64,000 nucleotides of DNA from Phaeobacter gallaeciensis. Its GTDB lineage: Bacteria > Pseudomonadota > Alphaproteobacteria > Rhodobacterales > Rhodobacteraceae. This document shows, piece after piece, positions 17,987-27,778 of this stretch (positions are counted from its first letter, which is position 1; the number at the start of each line of letters is the position of its first letter). Location: contig NZ_CP015124.1 of NCBI RefSeq assembly GCF_001678945.1, positions 3,138,001-3,202,000 on the forward strand, read 5' to 3'. The translations under genes and the position numbers were made by a program. The notes beneath the pieces are model-generated. The model saw nothing but the letters and a program-made list of their open reading frames with translations, did no database searches and was not told the DNA's origin.

Positions 17987-20811
17987 GAACCGGCTCGCTT
18001 GGCCCCGGCGGAAATGGCCTCGCGCAGCTTGCGCTCAAGGGTCTTCTGCTTGGATTCCGAGTGGTATTTCAGACCGAACATGTCTTTGACATAGAAGGAA
18101 TCGACCACCTGTTCGCCGTAGGTCGCGATCACTGCATTGGCGATATAGACATTGGCATCTGCAAGGGTGCGCGCCAGATCATACAGCAGGCCAGCCCGGT
18201 CACGGGTATCCACCTCGATGATGGTGTAGATCTCTGACCCTTCGTTATCAAAGGTGATGTGGGTCGGCACGTTGAAGGCCTTTTCACGCTTCTTGATCTT
18301 GTCGCGCGACACCAGCGCCTCGCGGGCGATGACCTCACCCTTCAGGGTTTTCAGGATCATCTGGGTCAGGCGGGGCAGGCGCGAGGCCTCATAGGGGTGG
18401 CCTTCGGCGTCCTGAATCCAGAAGGCATCGGTCACATAGCCGTCCTTGGTCGTATAAGAGCGTGCATCGACGACATTGGCCCCGACCAGTGCCAGGGCGC
18501 CCACCATACGGGCAAAGATGCCGGGATGGTCAGCCATGGCAAAACAGGCGCGGGTGGCATCGCGGTCTTCATCGGGATGCATGCGGATGATGACTTCACC
18601 CGGATCACCGATCTCTTCCAGCTCGCGCAGCATTTCGGCAAAATCCACATGCGCGGTCACATGCAGGCCTTGCCAATAGGGCGGATAATGGCGCGAGGTT
18701 TCGCGTTTGAGATCGGATTTGGTCCAGTCTGGCAGCGCCGCGCGCAGGCGCTTCTTGGCGGCTGTGCCCCGGTGCTCGCGGTTCAGTGCCTCCATGCCGT
18801 CTTCCAGCGCGCGGCGGGTCTGGTTGTAAAGCGAGCGCAGCAGGGCGGCTTTCCAGTTGTTCCAGGTGTGCGGTCCGACGCCGCGGATATCGCAGACGGT
18901 CAGCAACAGAAGCAGATCCAGCCGTTTCACCGATTGCACCGCCTTGGCAAATCCGCGCACGGTGCGCGGATCGGCAATATCGCGTTTCTGCGCCATGTCC
19001 GACATCAGAAGGTGATAGCGCACCAGCCATTCGACGGTCTCGCTGTCGGATTTGTTGAGCCCCAGCCGCGGCGCCACCTTGCGGGCGATCTGGGCGCCAA
19101 GGATCGAATGGTCCTGTTCGCGCCCCTTGCCGATGTCGTGCAGCAGCATGGCCACCATCAGAACCTTGCGGTTGACCCCTTTGCGCAGAACTTCGGAGGA
19201 AACCGGCAGTTCGTCTTCCAGCTCGCCACGTTCAATGGATGCAAAGTTCGAGATCACCTGAATGGTGTGCTCGTCCACCGTGTAGGAATGATACATGTTG
19301 AACTGCATCATCGCCACGATCGGTTCGAATTCCGGCAGGAAGGCAGAGAGGACGCCAAGCTCGTTCATGCGGCGCAGCGCGCGTTCGGGATTGCCGTGTT
19401 TCAGCAGCAGATCCAGAAAGATGCGGCAGGCTTCCTTGTTGGCGCGCATTTCATCATCGATCAGGTCCAGATTGGCCGTGACCAGACGCATCGCATCAGG
19501 GTGGATCAGCATGCCTGTGCGCAGACCTTCTTCGAAGATCCTGAGCAGGTTCAGCTTGTCCGCCAGAAACTCTTCGGGATCGACGATATCCAGCCGGTTG
19601 TGCACCACCTTGTAGCCGGGTTTGATTTTTGGGCGGCGGCGGAAAATCCGTTCCAGCAGCGGTTCGCCCTTTTGCTGGCTTGCCTCAAGCTTAGTCAGGA
19701 AAATGCGGGTGATATCCCCGACCTGGGTGGCCTTGCGGAAATAGTCCTGCATGAAGACTTCGACGCCGCGCCGCCCGGCGCGGTCCTGATAGCCCATGCG
19801 CTCGGCGACCTCGACCTGCAAATCGAATGTCAGCTGCTCGGTTGCGCGCCCGGTTGCCAGATGCATGTGCGAGCGCACCGCCCATAGAAAATTTTCTGCC
19901 TCGGCGAAGAATTCGAACTCTTCCCGGCTGAACAGGCCCAGCGGCACCAGTTCGGCGACGTCCTGCACCTGATAAAGATACTTGGAGATCCAGAACAGCG
20001 ATTGCAGGTCGCGCAACCCGCCTTTGCCTTCCTTTACATTGGGTTCGACCATGTAACGCTCACCCTGTTTCAGGTGGCGTTCATCCCGTTCGGCCAGCTT
20101 GGCCTCGACGAATTCGCGGGCATCCTTGGAAAAGAGATCGCTGCGCAGCCGGTTGTCCAGCTCTTGGGCAAGGTCGGCGTCACCGGATAGGAAGCGGTGT
20201 TCCAGCATGGCGGTGCGGATGGTGTAATCCTCGGCGCCAAGGCGGATGCAATCCTTGATCGTGCGGCTGGAGTGGCCGACCTTCAGCCGCAGGTCCCACA
20301 GCATATAAAGCATCGATTCAATGACGCTCTCGGCCCAGGCGGTGATCTTGTAGGGGGTCAGAAACAGCAGGTCTACGTCCGAAAACGGTGCCATTTCGGC
20401 CCGGCCGTATCCGCCCACGGCCATTACGGCGATACGTTCGCCCTGGGTCGGGTTGGCCAGCGGATGCAGGAACTGGGTGGCGGCCCGAAAGGCGGTGGTG
20501 ACCAGCCCGTCGGTCAGGTGGCTGTAGGACTGGGTCAGCGCACGGGCGGCAAAGGGCGCCGCAGTAAAGGCTTCGGCAATCGCCGCGCGGCCTTCCTTGT
20601 TGGCCTCACGCAGCAGACGGACCACCTCTGCGCGCAGCGCTGCCGCCTCCATGTCCTTGGCTGCGGCAGCAATCTGCTGGTGTATCGCCGCAGCGTCAAA
20701 AATCTTGTCTGCGGCGCAGATCAGCGGGCCTTTGACCGGGGCGAGGGGCGGGGTGCCTTGATGGGCCGGATCAGAATCCTGTGCCGGAGAAGCTGCTGGG
20801 AGCTGGGTCAA
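17983..20811 (-). CDS. glnD: bifunctional uridylyltransferase/uridylyl-removing enzyme GlnD
   Basis: The nitrogen sensor that uridylylates PII proteins when glutamine is low and removes UMP when it is high. Domains in order: nucleotidyltransferase with GGYGRAEMAPFSDVDLLFL, the PII-uridylyltransferase helical region, an HD phosphohydrolase (LLHDIGKGREQDHS), and two C-terminal ACT domains. The start is uncertain. The frame is open to 20871, but the ATGs there lack a ribosome site. I prefer TTG at 20811, nine bases after AGAAGG, giving about 942 residues and an overlap with the 3' end of the upstream lppC gene. It is coupled to murJ downstream. Confidence 0.94.
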   Translation of the reverse strand: MTQLPAASPAQDSDPAHQGTPPLAPVKGPLICAADKIFDAAAIHQQIAAAAKDMEAAALRAEVVRLLREANKEGRAAIAEAFTAAPFAARALTQSYSHLTDGLVTTAFRAATQFLHPLANPTQGERIAVMAVGGYGRAEMAPFSDVDLLFLTPYKITAWAESVIESMLYMLWDLRLKVGHSSRTIKDCIRLGAEDYTIRTAMLEHRFLSGDADLAQELDNRLRSDLFSKDAREFVEAKLAERDERHLKQGERYMVEPNVKEGKGGLRDLQSLFWISKYLYQVQDVAELVPLGLFSREEFEFFAEAENFLWAVRSHMHLATGRATEQLTFDLQVEVAERMGYQDRAGRRGVEVFMQDYFRKATQVGDITRIFLTKLEASQQKGEPLLERIFRRRPKIKPGYKVVHNRLDIVDPEEFLADKLNLLRIFEEGLRTGMLIHPDAMRLVTANLDLIDDEMRANKEACRIFLDLLLKHGNPERALRRMNELGVLSAFLPEFEPIVAMMQFNMYHSYTVDEHTIQVISNFASIERGELEDELPVSSEVLRKGVNRKVLMVAMLLHDIGKGREQDHSILGAQIARKVAPRLGLNKSDSETVEWLVRYHLLMSDMAQKRDIADPRTVRGFAKAVQSVKRLDLLLLLTVCDIRGVGPHTWNNWKAALLRSLYNQTRRALEDGMEALNREHRGTAAKKRLRAALPDWTKSDLKRETSRHYPPYWQGLHVTAHVDFAEMLRELEEIGDPGEVIIRMHPDEDRDATRACFAMADHPGIFARMVGALALVGANVVDARSYTTKDGYVTDAFWIQDAEGHPYEASRLPRLTQMILKTLKGEVIAREALVSRDKIKKREKAFNVPTHITFDNEGSEIYTIIEVDTRDRAGLLYDLARTLADANVYIANAVIATYGEQVVDSFYVKDMFGLKYHSESKQKTLERKLREAISAGAKRAGS

Positions 20812-21943
20812 TGACGACCACCTTCTGTTCTTGGATTGTTGCGACCGCAAGGCCGCGTTCATTGGTTCCATCGGCGCGCAGGCGGAAGATTCCGCCAGTA
20901 CCCTGGAAGCCTGCGCCCTGGGTTAGGGCGGCGCCGGTTAGGGCGTCGGATTTCCCGGCACTGACCAGAGCCCCGATCGCGGCGATACCGTCATAGGCAA
21001 GCCCGCCGATGGAATGCGGAGCGCCCCCGTAGGCAGAGCTGTAGCGGGTAATGAACTGCTGCGATTTGCTCGGGTCGGGCAGGGCAAACCAGCCGCCCTG
21101 CACACCGGGCAGGGACAGGGTTGGCGAGGGGATGTCCCAGCGAGTCAGACCGATGTACTGGGTGCTTTCCTTATCCAGGCCCGCTTCGGGCAGAAGCTGG
21201 GTCAGCAGCGGCAGGGCGCCTGCGGTGGTCGCGGTCATGAAGACGGCGTTGGCATTGTTGGCACGCGCGGTGTCGCGGATCGGGCCGACGGCGTCGATCA
21301 CGCCTTTCTGGGACAGCTCATATCCGACCGACCCAGCGATGGTTGCACCAGTGCGCCCGGCTGCGGCCTGAATGGCGGCGCTTCCTGCACGGCCCGCAGC
21401 GTCATTGCCGCTGACGATCACGATATTGCCGCGCCCCTGGCGTACAGCGTATTCGGTCAGGCGCTGGGCGGTATTGGCAAAGGTCGCCCCCAGGATAAAG
21501 ACATTGCCGCCGGCGATTGCGGTGTTGTTGGAAAAGGCCAGCACGTTGACGTTGCGCTTGGCCGCGGCGACGCCTGCAGCATTTGCGGCCTCGGCATAGA
21601 CCGGGCCAAGGATGATGCGTGCGCCGTCGTTGATGGCCTGGGTGGCCGCATTCGCCGCTGTCGCCGGATCGCCTGCTGTGTCATAGACCTTAAGGTCCAC
21701 CTGCACGCCCTTCAAATCGCCGATCGCCAGCCGCGCTGCGTTTTCTAGGCTTTGTGCCAGAACGCTGTCGCCGGATTTGGCCGATCCGCGCGGCACCAAC
21801 AGCGCCACGGGAACCGGTTTCGAGGTGTTGATGCTCGGGCCGCTTCCGATGCTGGTCGGGTTGCAGGCGCTCAGAGCAAAGGCGGAAATTGCGGTAATCG
21901 CGGCGAATGCCGCCTTGCGGGCCTGTTTGAAAACGGCGAACAT
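20771..21943 (-). CDS. LppC-like lipoprotein, penicillin-binding protein activator
   Basis: A 390-residue lipoprotein: signal sequence with lipobox FALSAC (Cys about residue 27), then a periplasmic-binding-protein fold with VPVALLVPRGSAKSGDSVLAQ and two lobes, as in the C-terminal domain of E. coli LpoA. Family members stimulate penicillin-binding proteins from the outer membrane; the substrate-binding-like fold may be purely structural. The start MFAVFKQARKAAF at 21943 has AGG six bases upstream. The frame extending to 22384 is antisense to rsmI and rejected. It is the first gene of the lppC-glnD-murJ set and is divergent from rsmI. Confidence 0.88.
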   Translation of the reverse strand: MFAVFKQARKAAFAAITAISAFALSACNPTSIGSGPSINTSKPVPVALLVPRGSAKSGDSVLAQSLENAARLAIGDLKGVQVDLKVYDTAGDPATAANAATQAINDGARIILGPVYAEAANAAGVAAAKRNVNVLAFSNNTAIAGGNVFILGATFANTAQRLTEYAVRQGRGNIVIVSGNDAAGRAGSAAIQAAAGRTGATIAGSVGYELSQKGVIDAVGPIRDTARANNANAVFMTATTAGALPLLTQLLPEAGLDKESTQYIGLTRWDIPSPTLSLPGVQGGWFALPDPSKSQQFITRYSSAYGGAPHSIGGLAYDGIAAIGALVSAGKSDALTGAALTQGAGFQGTGGIFRLRADGTNERGLAVATIQEQKVVVIDPAPSSFSGTGF

Positions 21944-22039
21944 GATGGACCTGAAACTCCCCTTTTCCGGCGCTGGGCGCCGTGTTGGTGGCCGTATTGG
22001 TTTAAGGGGATCATAAACGACCAAAAAGGCGGGTCCAGC

Positions 22040-22900
22040 GTGAATCATCAGATCGTCAAATTGTTGCCGGGGCTGCACTTTGTGGCCACGCCCATCGGCA
22101 CCGCGCGCGACATCACCCTCAGGGCGCTGGATGTGCTGGCGTCGGCTGATGTGATCGCCGCCGAGGACACCCGGTCGCTGCGCAAGCTGATGGAAATTCA
22201 TGGTGTGCCGCTGAACGGACGCCAGATCATCGCCTACCATGATCACAGCGGCGCAGGCGCCCGGGCAAGGCTGATGCAGGCGATGGAGGCGGGGCAGTCG
22301 GTTGCCTATGCGTCTGAGGCAGGCATGCCGCTGATCGCCGATCCGGGCTATGATCTGAGCCGCGCGGCAGCTGAAGCCGGGCATAAGGTTACCGTAGCGC
22401 CGGGTGCCTCGGCGGCGCTGGCAGCGCTGACACTGGCGGGCTTGCCGACCGATGCGTTCTTTTTCGCCGGATTCCTGCCCAACGCCAGCGGCGCCCGACG
22501 CAAGCGGCTGGAAGAGCTGCGAAACGTGCCCGGAACCCTGATTTTCTACGAATCGCCCAAACGCATCGCTGCCTCGGTGGCGGATATGGCGGCAGTTCTC
22601 GGGGACCGGCCTGCCGCCCTTTGCCGCGAGTTGACCAAGAAATTCGAAGAGATCCGGCGCGGCAGCCTGAGTGATCTGGCTGCGGGACTAGAGGAGAAAC
22701 CGGTGAAAGGCGAGATTGTCATGCTGGTGGATCGCGCCCATGGCGAAGAGGTAAGCGAAGCCAGCCTTGAGGAAGACCTGCGCGCGGCGCTGAAGGACAA
22801 TTCAGTAAAGGATGCCGCATCTATCGTGGCGGAAACCCACGAATTGCCGCGCCGCAAGGTCTACCAGCTTGCCCTGCAACTGGCCAAGGACGCAGGCTGA
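22040..22900 (+). CDS. rsmI: 16S rRNA (cytidine-1402-2'-O)-methyltransferase
   Basis: A 286-residue SAM-dependent methyltransferase of the tetrapyrrole-methylase fold, the same length as the E. coli enzyme. FVATPIGTARDITLRAL near the N terminus, ASEAGMPLIADPGYDLSRAA (about residue 95) and FYESPKRIAASVADM are family blocks. I chose GTG at 22040 (VNHQIVKLLPG) with AAAGGCGGG upstream; longer frames run into the lppC coding region on the other strand. It is divergent from lppC and is followed four bases later by yraN, the usual partner of rsmI. Confidence 0.95.
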   Translation: MNHQIVKLLPGLHFVATPIGTARDITLRALDVLASADVIAAEDTRSLRKLMEIHGVPLNGRQIIAYHDHSGAGARARLMQAMEAGQSVAYASEAGMPLIADPGYDLSRAAAEAGHKVTVAPGASAALAALTLAGLPTDAFFFAGFLPNASGARRKRLEELRNVPGTLIFYESPKRIAASVADMAAVLGDRPAALCRELTKKFEEIRRGSLSDLAAGLEEKPVKGEIVMLVDRAHGEEVSEASLEEDLRAALKDNSVKDAASIVAETHELPRRKVYQLALQLAKDAG

Positions 22901-22904
22901 GCGG

Positions 22905-23276
22905 ATGGAGGGGCGACACCATCAAGGTCAGCGCGCCCATCTGGCTGGAAAGGCTGCCGAAGACGCAGCCGCGCGCGCCTATGAGGCAAGGGGCTACCGC
23001 GTGGAAGCCCGGCGCTGGCGCGGCCCCGGGGGTGAGATCGACCTGATCCTGCGCAAGGGGGACATGCTGGTCTTTGCCGAGGTCAAGCACAGCGTCACAT
23101 TCGCATCCGCCGCCGCCCGCATCACGCCCACACAGATGCAGCGGATCCAAGCCAGCGCCGCGCATTTTCTGGAAGGAGAACCTCGGGGGCAGCTAACCGA
23201 GGCGCGGCTTGATGCCGTGTTTGTGAACGGCAAAGGGCAGGTCGAGATCCTCGAAAACGCCTTTGGTCAGGGCTGA
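22905..23276 (+). CDS. yraN: YraN-family endonuclease-fold protein (UPF0102)
   Basis: A 123-residue protein with the restriction-endonuclease-like core expected of this family: [19 protein letters not shown], then the putative catalytic block [11 protein letters not shown] and VFAEVKHS. The biochemical role remains poorly defined in the literature. It starts at ATG 22905, four bases after rsmI, within the same transcript. The rsmI-yraN-lppC neighbourhood is common in proteobacteria. Here lppC is divergent rather than downstream. Confidence 0.9.
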   Translation: MEGRHHQGQRAHLAGKAAEDAAARAYEARGYRVEARRWRGPGGEIDLILRKGDMLVFAEVKHSVTFASAAARITPTQMQRIQASAAHFLEGEPRGQLTEARLDAVFVNGKGQVEILENAFGQG

Positions 23277-23347
23277 CAGCGTTCTGCTCTATTGAACCTT
23301 TGTGCCCGCTGGGCCATCTATTTGCCGAAACAAGAGGGATGCACTTC

Positions 23348-24280
23348 ATGAAAATCGCCTTCCAGATGGACCCGGTCATGGGCGTCGACATCGATGCCGA
23401 CAGCAGCTTCCGCCTTGCTGAAGAGGCGCAGGCGCGCGGGCACGAACTGTTTTACTACAGCCCCGATCACCTCGCCTATCAGGAAGGGCGCATCACCGCC
23501 CGCGGCTATGACATGACCGTGCAGCGCGTCGCCGGGACCCCGGCGGTGCTGGGCGAAGAGCGCGAGGTGGATCTTGCGGATTTCGACGTGGTCTGGCTGC
23601 GGCAGGACCCGCCGTTCGACATGCATTACATCACCTCGACGCATCTGCTAGACCGCCTCAAGGGGCAGACGCTGGTGGTGAATGATCCCTTCTGGGTGCG
23701 CAACTACCCTGAAAAGCTGCTGGTGCTGGATTTCCCTGATCTGACACCGCCCACCGCGATTGCCCGTGATCTGGACACCATCAAGGCCTTCAAGGCCAAG
23801 CATGGCGACATCATCCTGAAGCCGCTTTATGGCAATGGCGGCGCCGGGGTGTTCCGTCTGGATGCCAACGATCGCAACCTGACCTCGCTGCACGAACTGT
23901 TCACCGGTTTCAGCCGCGAGCCGCTGATCGTGCAGAAATTCCTGCCCGATGTCAGCAATGGCGACAAACGCGTCATTCTGGTGGACGGCGAACCCGTCGG
24001 CGCCATCAACCGCGTGCCCGCCGCCGGTGAGACACGGTCTAACATGCATGTGGGCGGACGCCCGGAAAAGATCGGCCTGACCGAGCGCGACCGTGAGATC
24101 TGCGCCGCCATTGGCCCGCTTCTGAAGGAAAAGGGCCAGATTTTTGTCGGCATCGACGTGATCGGTGATTACCTGACAGAGATCAACGTGACCTCGCCCA
24201 CCGGCATTCAGGAACTGGAACGCTTTGATGGCGTGAATATCGCCGAAAAGGTCTGGCAGGCGATCGAATCCAAACTGTAA
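23348..24280 (+). CDS. gshB: glutathione synthetase
   Basis: A 310-residue ATP-grasp ligase that adds glycine to gamma-glutamylcysteine. The start [20 protein letters not shown] matches the family N terminus; [37 protein letters not shown] and the C-terminal [21 protein letters not shown] are ATP-grasp and metal-site blocks. ATG 23348 follows AGAGGG at a suitable distance. The ATG nine bases earlier would give MHFMKIAF and is less likely. It converges with the comM-like gene; a 9-bp inverted repeat at 24287-24319 has no T-run. Confidence 0.96.
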   Translation: MKIAFQMDPVMGVDIDADSSFRLAEEAQARGHELFYYSPDHLAYQEGRITARGYDMTVQRVAGTPAVLGEEREVDLADFDVVWLRQDPPFDMHYITSTHLLDRLKGQTLVVNDPFWVRNYPEKLLVLDFPDLTPPTAIARDLDTIKAFKAKHGDIILKPLYGNGGAGVFRLDANDRNLTSLHELFTGFSREPLIVQKFLPDVSNGDKRVILVDGEPVGAINRVPAAGETRSNMHVGGRPEKIGLTERDREICAAIGPLLKEKGQIFVGIDVIGDYLTEINVTSPTGIQELERFDGVNIAEKVWQAIESKL

Positions 24281-24302
24281 GACGCATCCGGCTGGCCGGA
24301 CT

Positions 24303-25805
24303 TCAGCCCGCCAGCCGGAACCCCAGCGCCTCAGCCACATGGGGACGCAGGATTTCCGGCTCCCCTTCCAGATCGGCAATCGTGCGCGCCACCCGCAGCA
24401 CCCGGTGATAGCCGCGCGCGGTCAGGGCGAAACGATCGGCGGCGCGTTGCATCATCTCGCGGCTTTCCGTATCCAATACGGCAATGTCTTCCAGCAGCGC
24501 CCCTTCGGCATCGGCGTTCTGCTGCGCACCGGGATGGTCTGAGAACCGCCGCTCCTGCCGCGCGCGCGCGGTTTCCACCCTTTGTAGGATTTCGGCGGAC
24601 CCTTCGGCGGCAGCGGGTAGGGTAAGATCGTCATAAGACACTGGCGGCACGTCGATGCGCAGATCGAAGCGGTCCATCAGCGGGCCGGAAATGCGCCCCA
24701 TGTAATCCTCGGCGCAGAGCGGCGCACGAGAGCACGCGCGGGCCGGATCCGCCAGATGGCCGCATTTGCATGGGTTGGCCGCAGCCACCAGCATGAAGCG
24801 GCTCGGGTATTTCACATGGGCATTGGCGCGGGCGACCATGACCTCGCCGGTTTCAAGGGGCTGGCGCAGGGTTTCCAGCACCGGGCGGGCAAATTCGGGC
24901 AGCTCGTCCAGAAACAACACGCCATTGTGCGCGAGGCTGATCTCGCCTGGCTGTGCCCGCCGCCCGCCGCCGACGATGGCGGCCATGGATGCGGTGTGAT
25001 GCGGTTCGCGAAAGGGGCGGCTGCGGTTGATGCCACCATCCTCGATCAAGCCGCACAGGGACTGGATCATCGAGGTCTCCAGCGCCTCAGCCGCCGTCAG
25101 GGGCGGCAGGATCGTCGGCAGCCGCGCTGCCAGCATGGATTTGCCGGACCCGGGTGGGCCGACCATCAGGATGTGATGGCGACCGGCGGCGGCGATCTCC
25201 AATGCGCGTTTGGCCCGTTCCTGCCCCTTCACGTCGCGCAGATCGCGTGTGCCGATGTCGTCATGGACTTCCCCCGCGATGGCCTGCGCCAGAGGCATCT
25301 TGCCGGTGAAATGGCGCACCACGTCGATCAGGCTGGCGGCGCCGATTACGCGAGCCGCATCGACCCAGGCGGCCTCTGCCCCCGATGCCTTAGGGCAGAG
25401 CAGCAACCGGTCCTCGCTGGCCGCGGTCATCGCAGCGGGCAGGGCGCCCACCACCGGGATCAACGTCCCGTCGAGCGACAATTCCCCCAGCGCGATGGTC
25501 TCGCTTGCGGCCTCGCTTGGGATTACCTCGATCGCAGCGAGAAGCGCCAGCGCGATGGGCAGGTCGAAATGGCTGCCTTCCTTGGGCAGATCCGCGGGTG
25601 ACAGGTTCACCGTGATCCGTTTTGACGGCAGCGCAATCGACATGGCGGCAAAGGCCGAGCGCACCCTCTCGCGCGCTTCGCTCACCGCCTTGTCCGGCAG
25701 GCCGACGATGGAAAAGGCCGGAAGGCCCGGTGCCACGGCGCATTGCACCTCGACCGGGCGGGCCTCCACCCCTTGAAAGGCGACAGTGTAGGCCCGTGAA
25801 ATCAT
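24303..25805 (-). CDS. comM: YifB/ComM-family Mg-chelatase-like AAA+ ATPase
   Basis: A 500-residue hexameric AAA+ ATPase. The N-terminal ChlI/Lon-protease-like domain (FSIVGLPDKAVSEARERVRSA, then INLSPADLPKEGS-type block) precedes the ATPase core with Walker A GPPGSGKSMLAARLPTILPP (about residue 220) and Walker B FLDELPEFARPVLETLRQPL. In Vibrio ComM acts as a branch-migration helicase during natural transformation. Many bacteria keep it without known competence, so a recombination role is assumed rather than shown. ATG 25805 gives a full-length family member. It is transcribed toward gshB. Confidence 0.9.
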   Translation of the reverse strand: MISRAYTVAFQGVEARPVEVQCAVAPGLPAFSIVGLPDKAVSEARERVRSAFAAMSIALPSKRITVNLSPADLPKEGSHFDLPIALALLAAIEVIPSEAASETIALGELSLDGTLIPVVGALPAAMTAASEDRLLLCPKASGAEAAWVDAARVIGAASLIDVVRHFTGKMPLAQAIAGEVHDDIGTRDLRDVKGQERAKRALEIAAAGRHHILMVGPPGSGKSMLAARLPTILPPLTAAEALETSMIQSLCGLIEDGGINRSRPFREPHHTASMAAIVGGGRRAQPGEISLAHNGVLFLDELPEFARPVLETLRQPLETGEVMVARANAHVKYPSRFMLVAAANPCKCGHLADPARACSRAPLCAEDYMGRISGPLMDRFDLRIDVPPVSYDDLTLPAAAEGSAEILQRVETARARQERRFSDHPGAQQNADAEGALLEDIAVLDTESREMMQRAADRFALTARGYHRVLRVARTIADLEGEPEILRPHVAEALGFRLAG

Positions 25806-25926
25806 GCTGCGCTATCCCTCTGAAGATACCAGAGAAAATCATAGCGAACGGTGGACCGGAGTCGCCCTTAAAGCACGTTATGCGTGTATTTTTGTCGTTG
25901 GCTTTGCGGGCCGACGACGCGGCACG

Positions 25927-26610
25927 TCAGTCAAGGCTCCAGGGGCGGCGCTCCAGATCCATCGCATAAGGCTCGGGATCGTAAGTCACTTCATGCGCCT
26001 GTTCCTGCCAGCGCAGCACCGCCGGATCGGACAAGAGCGCGCGGCAATAGGCGCGGGTTTCAGGCGACACCGGCAGGTTATATCCGATGATGCGGGCCGC
26101 AACCGGCGTGTAGAACACATCGGCGAGGCAGTAGTCGCCAAAAAGCCAGCCCTCCGCAGCGCCAGACACCTTGCGGGCATGCGCAAACAGGGTCTCGATC
26201 CGGGCAAGATCCTTTTGCACCGCTTCGGAGGGGGGAAAGCCCTGCCAGATATGGCTCAGCTGCATCGGGCAATCACCGCGCAGGGCGGAAAACCCGCAGG
26301 CCATTTCGGCCACCACCCAGCGCGCAGTCGCCCGCGCCGCCGGATCACTGGGCCACAGGCCTGCCTCCGAATGTCGTTCGGCCAGGGTTTCCGCCATGGC
26401 CAGGCTTTCGCCGATCACCGTACCTTCGGGCGTGCGCAGGGTGGGAACCAGCCGGGCGGGTGCCAGATCTGCCAGATCCGCCGCCATGGTTCCGGAATAA
26501 AGCCCCACCATATGCACCACATGGGGGAGCGAGAATTTTTCAAGCATGAGCCAGCCGCGCAAGGACCAGCTGGAATACATGCGGTCACCGATAAAAAGAT
26601 CATATGTCAT
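25927..26610 (-). CDS. glutathione S-transferase family protein
   Basis: A 227-residue protein with an N-terminal thioredoxin-like domain (YDLFIGDRMYSSWSLRGWLMLEKF, with LVPTLRTPEGTVIGESLAMAETLAE forming the glutathione-binding cis-Pro and E-S region) and a C-terminal helical domain (residues 85-210). YSSWSLRGWL and the overall plan resemble the GST subgroup near maleylacetoacetate isomerases and stress-type GSTs. The substrate is unknown. The ATG at 26610 has only a weak ribosome site. It is flanked by a comM-like gene and a phosphatase, neither of which suggests a pathway. Confidence 0.86.
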   Translation of the reverse strand: MTYDLFIGDRMYSSWSLRGWLMLEKFSLPHVVHMVGLYSGTMAADLADLAPARLVPTLRTPEGTVIGESLAMAETLAERHSEAGLWPSDPAARATARWVVAEMACGFSALRGDCPMQLSHIWQGFPPSEAVQKDLARIETLFAHARKVSGAAEGWLFGDYCLADVFYTPVAARIIGYNLPVSPETRAYCRALLSDPAVLRWQEQAHEVTYDPEPYAMDLERRPWSLD

Positions 26611-26669
26611 GGAAAGCAGGCTAGCGCAGCTTCACGGGTTGCCAAATCGCTGTTTTGTGCGCGGTGCCA

Positions 26670-27260
26670 TCACGGAAGGTGATTGATCTTTCCGGCGCGC
26701 CAGCCATCGGTTCCGTCTCCCGGAACGTGGTGGATTTCGGTCACCGACAGGTTGTCGATCCGGTGCGAAAACGCCTCTTCTGCGGTCAGCCGTTCGGCGC
26801 GCTGGATCTGGGTCAGGATCTGGCCGAAATGGCCGACCACGATCAGATTGCGGCCTCGGTGGGCTTCGATCAGATCGTCGATGACCCGGTCCACGCGGGC
26901 GCAGACCTCATTCCAGCTTTCTCCGCCGGGGGGGCGGACATCGCCGGGGGTTTCCCAATAAGCGCGGATGCGTTCGGGATCTTCGGCGTCGATGTCTTTC
27001 CAGGTGCGCAGCTCCCATTCCCCGAAATGGATTTCTCTGAGGTCGGGCAGGTGGGGCAGGCGCGCACGGTCGCCTTGGATGGCGCTGGCGGTATCTGCTG
27101 CGCGGGACAGGTCCGACGACACCACCAGGGCATCTTCGGGTAGGGCAGCGGACAGGCGGCGCAGTGCGGCGCTGTCGGACAGGTCCGCCGGAAGATCCGA
27201 CCAGCCGACCATGGATTTGGCGTGGGTCGGGCCGTGGCGGACAAGGAAGAGGCGGGTCAT
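26670..27260 (-). CDS. histidine phosphatase, probable CobC-type alpha-ribazole phosphatase
   Basis: A 196-residue phosphoglycerate-mutase-fold phosphatase. The catalytic LVRHGPTHA (phospho-acceptor His about residue 9), acidic block REIHFGEWELRTWKDIDAE and the second histidine in LIVVGHFGQI are present. It overlaps cobU by four bases (ATGA), which favours a role in the lower part of cobalamin synthesis, removing phosphate from alpha-ribazole phosphate or adenosylcobalamin phosphate. Without the neighbour the fold alone would not define the substrate, so the CobC role is inference. Confidence 0.8.
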   Translation of the reverse strand: MTRLFLVRHGPTHAKSMVGWSDLPADLSDSAALRRLSAALPEDALVVSSDLSRAADTASAIQGDRARLPHLPDLREIHFGEWELRTWKDIDAEDPERIRAYWETPGDVRPPGGESWNEVCARVDRVIDDLIEAHRGRNLIVVGHFGQILTQIQRAERLTAEEAFSHRIDNLSVTEIHHVPGDGTDGWRAGKINHLP

Positions 27261-27778
27261 GGAAGGCTTCCTTTCAGCACCAGCGGCAGGCCTGCGGTGA
27301 CCTGCACCACAGTCCGCGCGCGGGCGGCGATTGCGATGTTGAGCCGCCCCTGCGCCTCGCGGAACCTCCGGGCCAGGGCGTTCTCAGGCACGATGCCAAG
27401 TCCGGTTTCGTTCGACACGATCACGATTTCTGCGCGGCAGGCATCAATCGCCTGCAACAGGGTCTCGGTTTCGGCCTCCAGATCATGGTCCGCCAGCAGG
27501 TGATTGCTCAGCCACATGGTGGCGCAATCGATCAGGCAGATCTGTCCCTCCACAAGGTCGCCAAGCGCCTTGGCGGCATCGAATGGTTCTTCATGTGTGG
27601 TCCAGTCCGCGCCGCGCTGGGCCAGGTGTTTTGCAACTTTTTCGCGCATTTCATCATCAAATATCTGTGAAGTTGCCCAGTAAGCTTTTGGCTTGCCTGA
27701 GGAAAAGCATAGACTTTCAGCAAAGGCAGACTTTCCCGATGCGGCCCCGCCAAGAATGAATGTGACAGCTGCGGACAC
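27257..27778 (-). CDS. cobU: bifunctional adenosylcobinamide kinase / cobinamide-phosphate guanylyltransferase
   Basis: A 173-residue P-loop enzyme of nucleotide-loop assembly in cobalamin synthesis. Walker A ILGGAASGKSAFAESL lies at the N terminus, followed by the GMP-accepting histidine region (DWTTHEEPFDAAKAL) and IVIVSNETGLGIVPENALARRFRE. I chose GTG at 27778 (VSAAVTFILGG) because it gives the usual family length; the open frame to 27913 adds 45 unconserved residues. It is coupled to the phosphatase gene downstream. No cobalamin riboswitch is visible in the 309 bases before it, which are shared with divergent rpoH. Confidence 0.93.
   Translation of the reverse strand: MSAAVTFILGGAASGKSAFAESLCFSSGKPKAYWATSQIFDDEMREKVAKHLAQRGADWTTHEEPFDAAKALGDLVEGQICLIDCATMWLSNHLLADHDLEAETETLLQAIDACRAEIVIVSNETGLGIVPENALARRFREAQGRLNIAIAARARTVVQVTAGLPLVLKGSLP

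Noticed and set aside
18259-19887. Long plus-strand frame (542 codons) opposite glnD
   Set aside because: It lies entirely antisense to a gene with clear GlnD motifs; its composition is the low-complexity His/Gln/Gly-rich kind produced by antisense frames in G+C-rich DNA.
24287-24319. 9-bp inverted repeat between gshB and the comM-like gene as a terminator
   Set aside because: It lacks a T-run and partly lies in coding sequence.
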